From Norana najaformis (taxonomy: Eukaryota > Annelida > Clitellata > Crassiclitellata > Hormogastridae), in assembly GCA_964023275.1 (NCBI GenBank), contig OZ029925.1, positions 12,511,684 through 12,575,683 of the forward strand: DNA of 64,000 nucleotides, given 5' to 3'. Shown here one piece after another: positions 23,325 to 34,067 of the stretch (the stretch's first letter is position 1; every line of letters begins with the position of its first letter). The notes under the pieces were generated by a model, which was not told the DNA's origin, did not search any database, and worked only from the letters and a program-made list of their open reading frames with translations. A program made the position numbers and the translations under genes.

Positions 23325-24600
23325 CATCCGTCCAGACGGGGAAGGGTGGGGGGAAAGACGGATTTATTCATCGGATGAATTTATGTAAGAACTTGGTCCT
23401 TTGTAGTCTTTTACTTCGTCATTTCTTTCTTGATTCATGACATCTGGTAAAAAATGACGAGGATTTCACTGTAGCACAGACAGGCTAAACACTACACACA
23501 GACAGACAAAGCAAGGGAAAGCTCTCTCTTCCTCTGTCTCTCATTTTTATTGCTCTCTATATATCTCTAAGTTCCTTCCCTTCTCTTTCTGTCTCCCTTG
23601 TCTCGGTCATTGTCTCTCTCGCGCGTCCCAGGAAAACTGCCTCACCGTATCACGTCAAATGCAGCGAATGGCAAATTTCTGCGCCGATAACTACGTCAAT
23701 AACTGACGACAAACGCAGACTGGTTCAATCGAGTCAAGGAGTACGACGCAATAATTATCATTTTTCATTGACAATAATACCCCGAGCAAGTCTTCCTGCG
23801 TGGTATGGTACGGTGAGCAAACGAATCCTTGCAACAGAAATGTGTTGGGTACACGGAATATTGCCGGAGTCTCAGACTACAGAACATACGTAGTGATGAA
23901 ATATGATAGTCTTTGGATACACAGAGAACTCTGCTCGATGTAGTCGTTCAGCGAAGACTGTGTGGACAGACTGCCAGCTGACTGATTCACACACACTGCA
24001 CTACATGCAAATGCGAAGGAAAGAGAAACCAAAGACCACGTGCAGTCGTGCACTATGCTGGACAGACGCTACAAACAAGACTTGGACGAAACACTAGAAA
24101 ATAGCACAAATGATTTAAAAGAATGGAGATCGTAACACCAAATGCCTGGCGTCAGGAACTGATGATGATGATGATGAAAGTAATGTACTGTAAGGTACAG
24201 ACAAATACAGCAGGTAAGATATATGACCAATAATGTAATGAAAGGTAAGGCAACGGCAGAGGTAGGCTCCACAGTTCCTACAAGTGTTAATTTTTTAACC
24301 CGCTATAGTGCCTGCAATTAGCTAAAAAACTGTCTAACTTGTAGGCGACTCCACTTTCATACCAGCGGCACCTCTAAGCAGTTTATTCCTCAGAAGCACT
24401 ATACATATTCGTCAGTACTAAACAGTACAGAACAATTTTTCAAGAGCATGGTCAATATTTCCCAGTCTGCCTTCAGATGATCTATTCTCACAAGTTCTAT
24501 TCTTCTCCGGCGCTGTATAAATTTGCTAATACCATACAATATAGCAGAGTAAAACTTTATAAGTGGGCTGTCGCCTGAGAAGAATCCTGGACGTCACTCA
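23325..24600. other. Intergenic with decayed LINE tails
   Basis: At 24360-24420, CACCTCTAAGCAGTTTATTC-CTCAGAAGCACTATA matches the tail of the LINE fragment near 5550. Another GGCGCTGTATAAATTTGCTA tail lies near 24510. Nothing coding was recognised. Confidence 0.35.
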
Positions 24601-24611
24601 AAACACATAAC

Positions 24612-24708
24612 AGTCTGAAGGGCACTCAGTCACACACTCAGTCACACACAGACAGTCACACACAGACACTCAGTCACACACAGACACTCAGTCACACACA
24701 GAGTGGCA
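24612..24708 (+). repeat. CACTCAGTCACACACAGA minisatellite
   Basis: CACTCAGTCACACACAGA units in about five imperfect copies. Confidence 0.8.
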
Positions 24709-25009
24709 AGCATAGCTATTTCTGTACCAAGCAACGGTGGAAACAGATCGAGCACACAAGGCACAAGGGCAGGCAGCTGAAACTATTTACACGAGTCCCA
24801 GTATCTGTGTTCCTCCTGCCGCAGGCCGGGTGCGTTCCATATCTGCTCCGAATATCTCTCCTCCGAACATACTCCGAGTAAACTCGGAGCTAACCCCGAC
24901 AAGCAGCAATGGGTACGAAGTTGGCGGCTTCGCTTACTTATTTTTGGCTTATGAAGTCTCATCTTCCCACATCTTTACTCACTTTGTAGCCAAGTTCGCT
25001 TGTGGGCAC

Positions 25010-25402
25010 TAGCAACAACCTTGAAACATCTAGCTGCCCCACCACTCTCGAATAAACTCCCCCAGAACTGCAACAGTTTTCTGACCCATCACACAAACTC
25101 ATCGATGCTCCACCGCTTGCAATTTCTGCTTCGGCCTTTCACTCAAAACATTCCTCTTTCACAGATCCTATCCTGACACCCCTTCTTCCTCTTATATCTC
25201 TCTGCTCTCCAACCCCAAACATCCCCCCCCCGTAGCTGCCACGCTGTCTCTCCGTCTGACTTTTGGATCTTGACCTGGAACCGAACCCTTTTGCCGATAT
25301 CGATTTTGTTTTGACTGAGCGCAAGTGAATAAGTTGGTCCCCGCGACGTGGCTTTCGTTGGGCACTGTAGAAATCCGGAATTACCATTACAAGAACAGTT
25401 GA
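25010..25402 (+). mobile_element. Decayed LINE: ORF2 C-terminus and 3' tail G
   Basis: LSNKLPQNCNSFLTHHT-like reading precedes the 3' region TTTTGGATCTTGACCTGGAA, ACTGAGCGCAAGTGAATAAG and TTGGTCCCCGCGACGTGGCT, ending in ATTAC units. The same 3' region occurs at 62510-62672 and in part at 37225 and 61140. Confidence 0.65.
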
Positions 25403-25604
25403 CTGAATACGACACTCGTCTTGTGTTCCTTTGGTTTCTCATAACACACTCTTGGTGTATATCGTTCGTACACCGAGCATACCCCAAAGAGACTAATATA
25501 TTGTCGGGCGGACGTGAATTGGTTCGGCAACGCTCGCAGGGAGTGGCTTGGTGACCTATAAGGGACCACACGCCAGGCTGCTGCTGCCCTATTACGCTCT
25601 ATAA

Positions 25605-26030
25605 ACAAACTACTCATATATATTATATATATATACATATAGTTGATATATATATATAGTTTGTTTTATATATTTGGCATAGGATACACATCCAAACATT
25701 ATACACATGTACATCCATACATATCCATATGCATGTATGTATATACAATTATACATCACTTGAATGTGACTAAATTTGTAGGGCACCTCTTCTATCTATG
25801 CTAACCAAAATGATGTTAAGATTTCGTACATCATTAAAGCATCTTCTGTTGTTTTGACATGTATACATACCCATATATATTTATATACCCGTGTGTAAAT
25901 ATATACCTTAATGCACAGTAATACATACACATATAAATACATATACATCTATATACAAGTGTGCATACATATACTAGTGTATATATATATACATATATAT
26001 ACATATATGTACATATATATATACCGGTTC
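25605..26030. repeat. TA/CATA microsatellite region
   Basis: Long alternating TA and ACATATAT tracts with an imperfect palindrome around 25620-25670. Confidence 0.8.
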
Positions 26031-26129
26031 AAGCCTCTTATGATGGTTCATTGGGCACTTGAGATATGGCCGAGTTGATCCGAGTCCCACTTTGCCGTGT
26101 GGAACATTCACAAGCAGTAATGCTCCCAA

Positions 26130-26315
26130 AATATGCACACAAATGCAAATGTATGCAAATGCAAACGTATGCATCGATGCTCACCAAAAAATCTATGAAC
26201 CAATGTATACTAACGTATGCAGCAATGTGCCAAAAATACTCAGTGCAGATGTATACAAATAAATGCAAACGTAGTCAGCAATGCATGCAAAATATGCAAA
26301 TGCATCCAGAAACCA
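26130..26315 (+). repeat. ATGCAAAT-rich degenerate repeat
   Basis: ATGCAAA words recur about every 12-30 bases, including exact ATGCAAAT octamers near 26143, 26153 and 26296. Confidence 0.6.
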
Positions 26316-26474
26316 GAAGTAGCGTGAGGAACTTCAAACCAGGACTATCAATATTTCCATGAAAAAACAGGTAAATTTCATCGATCAGTTTCACAGGAAA
26401 TAAAAGCATTTATCAGATCCGATCGAAGATCGAGTCATTGCTACACCAAACATCTCTCAATCTGGAAAGACATC

Positions 26475-26800
26475 AAGAGATCTGCACTAATCTACAATAA
26501 TCTATTCTAAACTAAACCAATCTGCACTAATCTAATCTATTCCAACGTAAAATAATCTAGTCTACACATAGACTAATCTAATCTGCACTAATCTAATCTA
26601 AATTACTATTATCTAAATGAATCTAATCTGGACTAATCTTTAAACAAATCTAATGTAAATTAACATAATCTAAATTAATCTAACCTAAACTAATTTAATC
26701 TAAACAATCCACTTTAATCAATATAATCTACACTAATCTAATATAATTTATATTAATCTAATCTTATCTACATTAATCTAATCTGGAAAATTCTACGGCA
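26475..26800 (+). repeat. Degenerate ATCTA/CTAATCTAATCT low-complexity tract
   Basis: CTAATCTAATCTGCACTAAT-like words fill about 320 bases, leading into a repeat C fragment near 26800. Confidence 0.75.
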
Positions 26801-26934
26801 CCATCCAAGGCATCAGTTGATCGTTGTTTCTGAACAGAACCAAATTTCGAAATCAGAGACCTTCGGACAGAACCACCTGAGCTACAAATTCGTGTCACAC
26901 CTGCTTAGATCTGGGAGTGCCATGTTTTAGTGCC

Positions 26935-27012
26935 TTTGTGAGGTTCTTAAAAGGTTCTATATAAATAGCCAGATACATACATACACACATAGTGTATACA
27001 TACACACGTATA
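26935..27012 (+). mobile_element. Retroposon 3' end with CATA tail
   Basis: GAGGTTCTTAAAAGGTTCTA-TATAAATAGCCAGATACATACA matches tails at 2700 and 44440. Confidence 0.5.
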
Positions 27013-27149
27013 ATCAAACATGTATTGCATACCCGGGTGGCATAAAGCCAATGGACCTGCCTTCGGGCAGAAAACTCATCATCATCATCATCATTGCATA
27101 CCTACCGGTACATACAAACATATACTGCATACATAATACATACATACAT

Positions 27150-27215
27150 ACACACCCCTTTTTGGACTAGGCAGTACTATGTATACGGCGCTCTATAAAT
27201 CGTCTTATTGTTATA
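27150..27215 (+). repeat. Dispersed repeat B fragment
   Basis: CCCCTTTTTGGACTAGGCAG then GGCGCTCTATAAATCGTCTT, matching the end of the copies at 1527 and 22384. Confidence 0.55.
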
Positions 27216-27239
27216 ATTATTAGACTGCATACACAAAGT

Positions 27240-27400
27240 GTGCAGCACGGTAGCCAATTGGTTAGAGCACTCAGCTTGTAGTGTGCAGAGTACGAGTTCA
27301 AACCTCCCCTCAGTGGTTACTGTATAGGGACCTGCGCCACTGATGCTCTTTTCAATGGCTGTTAGGGCTGTAAAGACTAAACGCCCATATAAATAAACAA
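27240..27400 (+). mobile_element. SINE family F copy (tRNA-derived)
   Basis: A box AGCCAATTGGTTAGAGCACTC and B box ACGAGTTCAAACCTCC, followed by GGTTACTGTATAGGGACCTG. The same order of blocks occurs at 60350-60520. Confidence 0.7.
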
Positions 27401-27539
27401 AATAAATATATGCACACATATATATACATACATACATAGGCCTATATTGCAAACATAAATACGTACATGTTTATCTTGTGGCCACACTAGTGTCCGTTTC
27501 CAGCCGACATCACTTGTAGGCCTGCACATGCGCTCTCAA

Positions 27540-28285
27540 GTCCATTTCGGCTTTTTTGTTGTTAACTAAAACCCCCTATCCGTCGGAGATCGTATCCCCC
27601 AACCCCTACAGGCTGGTTCCCTGTTCCTTTTGTTTCTCTTCGGATTTCCAGAGGATTTATCGCCAAACATCATTTGCCCGTCAGTTTCACTTGGCTGCAA
27701 CCATCAACTTAAGCCCAGTGCATTACTGCAGAAGCTATTAGATTAATTGTAGATTCGACTGGTTTGATTAAATTATATTATAACAGATTATAATGATCTG
27801 ATTAGTAGATTTTATTATATTAGATTACAACAGATTAGATTACATTAAATTAGATAATAATAGTAGATTTTAAGTGTGGGCCTCAGTGATTGTACTTTAT
27901 TACCAGGCAACTGATGTTTATAGTTCTGGATACATTAATGTCCGCTGTTTCCAGACATTACTTTTAAGAATGTAGGCCACAAAACTGTGCTTTATTACCA
28001 CACAATTGATGTATTTGTGCGTTCTGGATAGCATTGTTCTACTCCTTCTAGACACTGTATTTCGACAAGAATGCTAGAGTTCGAGTGAGATCAAAACAGC
28101 CAGGCAAAACGTCAACAAGATAAAGCTCAAGGTCCAAGTGAAGAACGAAATCTTTTGCCCAGAGTTGCATGCAGCTTTGCATGCCAACACCAGACAAAAG
28201 GAACGTCAACTTCACAAAAAAAACTCCAGATGAACGTTCAATTTCACTGTGTCAGAAAGTAATGAGAAAGTCCAGAAATTAATCG
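27540..28285. other. Intergenic, TAGATTA-rich in part
   Basis: An ATTAGATTACA-type tract lies at 27740-27870. The rest shows no gene. Confidence 0.3.
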
Positions 28286-28289
28286 AGTC

Positions 28290-28460
28290 AAATTTAATGA
28301 CTGCTACAGCACTTAAGCACGTAATGCACAAGGCATCAATCAACGGTTGCTTCGAGTGAAAACACAGTCAAAAATTGTAATCTGTTGGAAAAGCCTGGTT
28401 GAAATCTGACCAGAAAAGGGAAACTAAGTCAGGCTACCATGGAAATCTAGACAAACAACG
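28290..28460 (+). repeat. Dispersed repeat C, long copy
   Basis: TAATGACTGCTACAGCACTT, CACAAGGCATCAATCAACGG, then GGAAAAGCCTGGTTGAAATC. It is one of the fullest copies. Confidence 0.7.
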
Positions 28461-28519
28461 CTATCTGACAGAAAAAGGCACAAGATAAAATGAAAATGTT
28501 TTCTGAGCAGTTTCGGAGG

Positions 28520-28670
28520 TTATCTAATTTTGGGTAGCTTTATCTGGGTTTGGACAGCTTTATCTGTGCTTCAGAAGCTTTATCTGGGTTGGGGTAGCTT
28601 TATCTGTGCTTCAGAAGCTTTATCTGGGTTGGGGTAGCTTTATCTGGGCTTGGGTAGCTGTAGAATATCT
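28520..28670 (+). repeat. AGCTTTATCTGGGTTGGGGT minisatellite
   Basis: About eight half-units of roughly 21 bases alternate GGGTTGGGGTAGCTTTATCT and GTGCTTCAGAAGCTTTATCT. A diverged patch of the same motif lies at 29410-29510. Confidence 0.75.
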
Positions 28671-29547
28671 TGTCACTTCAAAATTCATCTACTTGTTGTA
28701 GGATAGTTATAAGTTAGACAGGTAGGATAGATGTGTATCTTATTAATTTTGCCTACATACCAGCATCATAGGTATGATATAATGTGAATGTCAGGCCTGG
28801 GGAATGTTTGATTATTGGTCAAGTGAAACATGAACAGCACTGAAACAGTCAACAAACATTTGAAAACATTTGGACACCCCACTGAAACTGACCATATTGT
28901 TAGGTCAAGCAGACAATATGTGACGCTCAGGGTGGCTGTTATCGAAGAATTCTTCAGTTGATCAGAGATCATTAAATGGACAAGACGCCACATGATAAAG
29001 CCCTGTAAACTATACACTACGAGAACAGCAGTTAATTGAATACACGAGCAAACTGAGACGACTGACAATCGATCTGTCAACGTGAATCAGCAGTTGGAAT
29101 TGATTGTTTGGAAGACAACAGCAGAGTGTTGGCGCCTTCATGTCAATAAACTGTGATGACCTCTAAGAGACAGTCAGATGATTCAATCATTTAATTAATT
29201 GGAAAAAGGAACATTTTTGGTGAGATTGAAACAGCTACGACGGCTGTGTAAAGTTAATATTCTTAAGATTTTCTGTCAAAACAAGTTTCATTCTCTCGTG
29301 TCTACAAATGAGCCACAGAAACAGCAAAAGCAGTGACAACTTCAGTAAGTCTTCGATTTCTATGAACTTGTTCTAAGACTGGGTTGAAGACACCTTCAAA
29401 CTGTCACTACAGTAGCTTTATCTGAGTTTTGGGTAGCTCCATCTAGTTTGGATAGTTCTATCTGGGTTTGGGTACCTTTAGGTGGGCTAGAGTAACTTTG
29501 AGTGAATTTTCATGGATTTGGGCATTAGAGGGGATGGTTACATAGGT

Positions 29548-29665
29548 CCGTCTGTCTGCTTCTGCCTGCCAGAATGTCTGTCTGCATAAACATTTAAGCC
29601 TGTCTGTCTATAGCTGTCTGCTTGCATATGTCTGTCTCTCTGTGTAGGTATGCCTGCCTGTCTGT
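29548..29665 (+). repeat. CTGT microsatellite
   Basis: GTCTGTCTGC and related words; the last large CTGT array before the gene-bearing half. Confidence 0.75.
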
Positions 29666-29894
29666 TTATGTCTCCCTAACTCTCTCTTCTTCAAAAGCAA
29701 TGCATAATGGTTCATCAGATTTGAACAGTTTTTCACATCATAACACATTAAACATTCATGGCTACTGGCGCCATGCACAGTGGTTCAGAATCTCAGGTTT
29801 GACTCCCAGCGCACCACACGGACAACAGGCAACTGGGTGTCTCACCCTTGAGGAATGTTGTCCTGTTGTTGCATTGCTCTTGTCACTATCTAAC

Positions 29895-30015
29895 CTAATC
29901 CAATGTCTTGTACAGCACTATTATCATAATGCCCAAGGCATCAATTGATGGTCGCTCCAGGTGAAATTGTAATAAAAAATTACGATCCACTGAGAAGCCT
30001 GGTTGAATTCTGATA
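29895..30015 (+). repeat. Dispersed repeat C copy
   Basis: TACAGCACTATTATCATAAT then CCAAGGCATCAATTGATGGT and GAGAAGCCTGGTTGAATTCT. Confidence 0.7.
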
Positions 30016-30017
30016 AA

Positions 30018-30845
30018 CATGTACCACACACTGCGACAACAGTCTATGTGTGTGGTACCTCTGTGCAGGAACCAAGTGCGCGGAAAATTCCCCGAAGCCT
30101 ACATAATTGCACCCTGGTCAATGCGCAGTAATTTCACATGTATACAAGAATTAAACATTGCAGAAAATTTAACTTACTGCAAACTTTCGAAAGCAGCGTC
30201 CACTATGCAGTTCTACCTGATCCGTAATCCGAACCACATCCAAGTTTAAGAGAATTTCGTCAGAAATGATGAAAATAATCCGAATTTGCTCAGAAACAAA
30301 ACTAAACTAACTCCATATCGAAACTTGGAAGTACAACACTGACCCAGACGCCGCAAAGGTTCTAACTTTTAATAGTTCCGGAATCCTTTTAGAACTCACG
30401 ATCTCAGATGCTCGAATAAACTTAAACGTCCTCTTTCGTTAGAATATTCCAACTCCAACTGAATTTTTCCGCTTTTAAAACAAATTCTTCTAACTTAGCG
30501 AAAAATAACCTCTTCGCAACAACGGCGCGCATACTACTACGGCCAAAATCAAAACAACGCCGATTCTATGAAAAGCCGTTATCGTGTAAATTGACTCATA
30601 ACGTATTGAACGCCAATTTCGTAATAAACACACGAGCAAATCTTCAATATAGTAATCGTAAATTTTATATTTAAGTAAGTAGCCTCTATTAGCATCTGAC
30701 AAACGCACATGCATTACATTGTATAGATCATACATATTTAAAGTAGATTATTACACGGGCAAATATGATAGACAGACATCCACGATTAAATATAACTAAA
30801 GATACATCGATTTACAAAACTGCGTTTATACAGTTTAGATTTAAC
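30018..30845. other. Intergenic, no gene recognised
   Basis: A 10-bp perfect inverted repeat (GTACCACACA ... TGTGTGGTAC) lies at 30019-30057. No other structure was seen. Confidence 0.35.
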
Positions 30846-30984
30846 AATAGGCCCAGGTAACACGAAAGGGTGTCCTTTCTTGCAAATCGAGTCCTCACGA
30901 AGAGGTGGCAAGAGCTGGTGAAAGCAGTGCTCGGGAAACTGCGATACTGGAAGAGCCTCCAGGCTGCTCCAGCAACAGCTCTTC

Positions 30985-31280
30985 TTCAATACAGTTCTTC
31001 CCACATATTTCCACTTTTTGAGCGTGTTGTTAAAAGTCGACTCGAGGCACACCTGTTTTTAAAACTCCTTACTTCTCCCTTTCCAGTCAGTCTATTGCAA
31101 ATTTCATTCCACTGAGACAACTATTCTCTCTGTCCACAGTGTCATCTGCTGCACTGGCTCTTCTTGACATATTGACCACTGTCGATCATGCTGTCCTGCT
31201 ACATCGCCTTGAACGCTGACCTAAACCGGTTCAAACCCTTACATCCCGTACTCAATTTGTCTATATCAGTTTATTCCAGA
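30985..31280 (+). mobile_element. LINE reverse-transcriptase fragment, frameshifted
   Basis: Successive frames read PLFERVVKSRLEAHLF, KFHSTETTILSVHSVISSA, LALLDILTTVDHAVLLHRLE and SRTQFVYI. This is the N-terminal half of a CR1/L2-group reverse transcriptase. Several frameshifts and stops make it dead. Confidence 0.8.
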
Positions 31281-31491
31281 GGGATAGGGCAGTTATGGCT
31301 ATCGAGCGATTTCCAAAGTTTAATGATGAAGTGACGGGAGGGCGAAGGAGTGTTAGGACAGATGAGGAGCGGGTTGAACGGAGTGGTTGGATTGTAAATA
31401 ATTGACGAAGATAGGAGGGTTGGGAGGATTGAAGTGTGTTGTAGGTGAGGGATAATACTTTGTACTCTATTTTACCATAGTATTCACTCAA
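31262..31491 (-). mobile_element. LINE reverse-transcriptase C-terminal fragment, inverted
   Basis: The minus-strand frame reads KIEYKVLSLTYNTLQSSQPS then YLRQLFTIQPLRSTRSSS and ends ALSLWNKL, typical of the carboxy region of CR1/L2-group ORF2. It abuts the plus-strand fragment to its left. Confidence 0.8.
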
Positions 31492-31499
31492 TTCTGTAT

Positions 31500-32750
31500 T
31501 TTTAGGTAATTTCTCTAAATTTGTGCAATGGTAAATTTTACTTTAAAACGTTTTGCTTTAGCACAGGATGCTTTGTGAGGTCGGAAACCCAAAATACAGT
31601 TAAAAGGTAACGGTAACGCACTTACTAACATGCTTCCATAGAAACTCATCACAAGCGTGGTTCTGAGGACTGAGGTCGAAGGATATGCAACGATAGACAA
31701 TTTACAAACCTGTGTTTATTGGTGCTTTATGCTTTTCTGTTACGACTTTAGAGGACATGGTTACTGTGTTTTATAGCCAGACAGACTTTGGCTGACTGGA
31801 TCCGAACACAATACTTTTTGGCTGTGGATCATTGTGTCAACTGCCAGCCAAATTATCGAAGCATCTCAGACACAGTGGCACCATTCCGCGACATTAATCA
31901 CTTCTAAGAATCGACGTGACGTGGCATTTGAACGCGCGGCGTGCCATAACCGAGTGGCGGAAGAAACTCAATACTCGTCGACACCAGACAAACCTACACG
32001 GATGCATGCGTATACATAAATAATAGGGCCTTTAGGTACGGACATAATATATACATATGTACATACATATAATGTTACAAAATGTTTATAGGATAGAACT
32101 TCGTAGGTTACGTTGTTAAATGTGAATATACATGTTGTACTTGTGGTATATTTTTGGCGGGAAAGCCAACCTTATAAAAGATGTTGTGCTTAACTCTGGT
32201 TCAGATCGGCTTTGGTTGTTGGTCCTGTGCGGCCGTTGTGTTGCCAATCTCTCGACTAGTCGTGTTTGCGAGGATGTCTTGTTTGTTTCTTTGGCGCCGT
32301 TTTGGTTCTTTTTTAGCCGTTTCCATCACCTTCTGTTGATAAAGTAAAGCTCCTGATTTCCAAATTAGCTATGTCCCATGAGGAACGTAGGGGAGGCGCT
32401 CATTTCATTTTCTTAGGAAAATGAACGACTGAATGAAATGGACGACTCCCAGGGTCCTGGACACGGGCCAGTGCATGGCAGGACTCTTCAGGAGGGGATA
32501 TCGCTACCTGAAGCTGACGTCTTGTTTCTCTACGTGAGTCATGTTACGCTTGTAAATAGTTTAGGAAATAATACTTAATCCTAAAACTGGTATCCTATTA
32601 CATATCCCTAGACAACCTGCAACAATGCATACATTCAAATGCCTACATACATTCAAATGCATACATACATAAGTAGACTTACATAGCTTGCATACATAAC
32701 ATGCATACTTATACATGCATACTTACATCTGCAACAATCACTATCGATCA
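31500..32750. other. Intergenic, no gene recognised
   Basis: Short CATA patches at 32040-32080 and 32640-32730. No exon with recognisable homology. Confidence 0.3.
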
Positions 32751-32756
32751 ATTTGG

Positions 32757-32890
32757 GAGTAGTGGTAGTATTAGTGGTAGCAGTAGTAAACTACTAATAG
32801 GTAATATAAATACCTCCAAAATCAAAGTACTGTATTAGTAAACTACTACTACCACTACCACTACTACTACCACTACTACAACTAATAATA
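32757..32890. repeat. AGT/ACT triplet fold-back
   Basis: The left arm is AGTAGTGGTAGTATTAGTGG-rich, the right arm TACTACTACCACTACCACTA-rich. The arms are imperfect reverse complements around a loop centred near 32805-32820. Confidence 0.75.
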
Positions 32891-33221
32891 ATATTTTATA
32901 TTTAAACAATCATGTAATGCATATATCACACACGAAGCATAAATACGTGTATAAATATATGATACATAAAATGCCAAATTTAATCTAATTTTTGGCGCAC
33001 GTTGTACAGGAAGCATTCCCTCCTCTGATGTGTGCACGCGCAGCTCTTGATATCGAGACGGTTGTCCCGAGGGCTTCCCAGCTGCCTTCAATTAGGAGCG
33101 ACGACCATCGACTGACGTCCGCTGCCCATTACTACCGCAACAGCAGTCGCTTTACATAACTTATCGTGCTACACTGCAAAATTCATGTAGCGCCAATTTT
33201 TTAACGAACTAATTTGGAAAT

Positions 33222-33805
33222 CAGGGCCGGATCCAGGATATGAAGTGGGGGGGGGGGGGAGATTAACCACTCATCTAGCAGCGCCTGTGATATGCTGCTA
33301 ACCCCCGCTACTTTGCATTCTTTGTACGCGGTAGAAATCTCTAGATCACGATCAATCATTTTTTGCATGCATGTTTGATTAGGCCTACATAAGTGAAAGT
33401 ATATATTTAAATATGTGGCGTTCTGGGTCATTAGGTAACTTTGGGGGCGGGGTTGACTTGGGTCCAGTTCTACTCTCAGATCCACCCGCCTCCCTTCTAT
33501 TTCCGACAAGTCATAAAAATGTGCAAAAGCGGGAAAAAGGACAGGAAAAGCTGAGAAAAAGAGCAAGAAGAATGAATCATGCAAATGGGAGAAAACCGGC
33601 TGATAAGGCAGACGATTAAAAAGTGATAAAGTGGGGTCATGTTCTGTGGCGGCTCCAGGATTGCTTGCATAGGTGGGGGAAGAGCATTTCCAGAGGGGAG
33701 TCATATTCTGGCAGTCCACCATTCGTGGATCTGGTCTGGGGATGTCGGCATATATCCAAGAGGGGCGCCTGGGGCGAACCGCCCCTACACCTATAGCTTA
33801 ATCCG
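33222..33805. mobile_element. Cluster of MITE-like remnants (hAT-type ends suspected)
   Basis: GGGCCGGATCCAGGATATGA (33224), CTGTGGCGGCTCCAGGATTG (33641) and, inverted, CAGTAGCGGATTAAGCTATA (33811-33792) all resemble CAGTGGCGGATCCAG-like termini of non-autonomous hAT elements. A 13-G run follows the first. No transposase or target duplication was verified. The open frame across the interval looks non-genic. Confidence 0.4.
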
Positions 33806-34067
33806 CTACTGACCATGGCCCGCTGTACCGTCGCCCACATCTTTGATGACATACGTGAGGCAGAGTTTCAGAAATGCCAGATTAGTAACAAAGCAAAAGA
33901 GAATCTTGCCAAACTCTGCACATTGCGCTGAACAAGGTTCAAATACAAACAAGTTCTTACACTGGTAAAACTTCTAATAAATTAATAGAAATAAATAATT
34001 AAATAAGAAGAGCTCTCGCCACAAACACCAGCGTCAGAAATTTCCATGTAAGATCGCAACATCGAGA

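Noticed and set aside
33201..33722. 173-codon minus-strand frame
   Set aside because: It spans MITE-like remnants and low-complexity sequence, and resembles no protein family.
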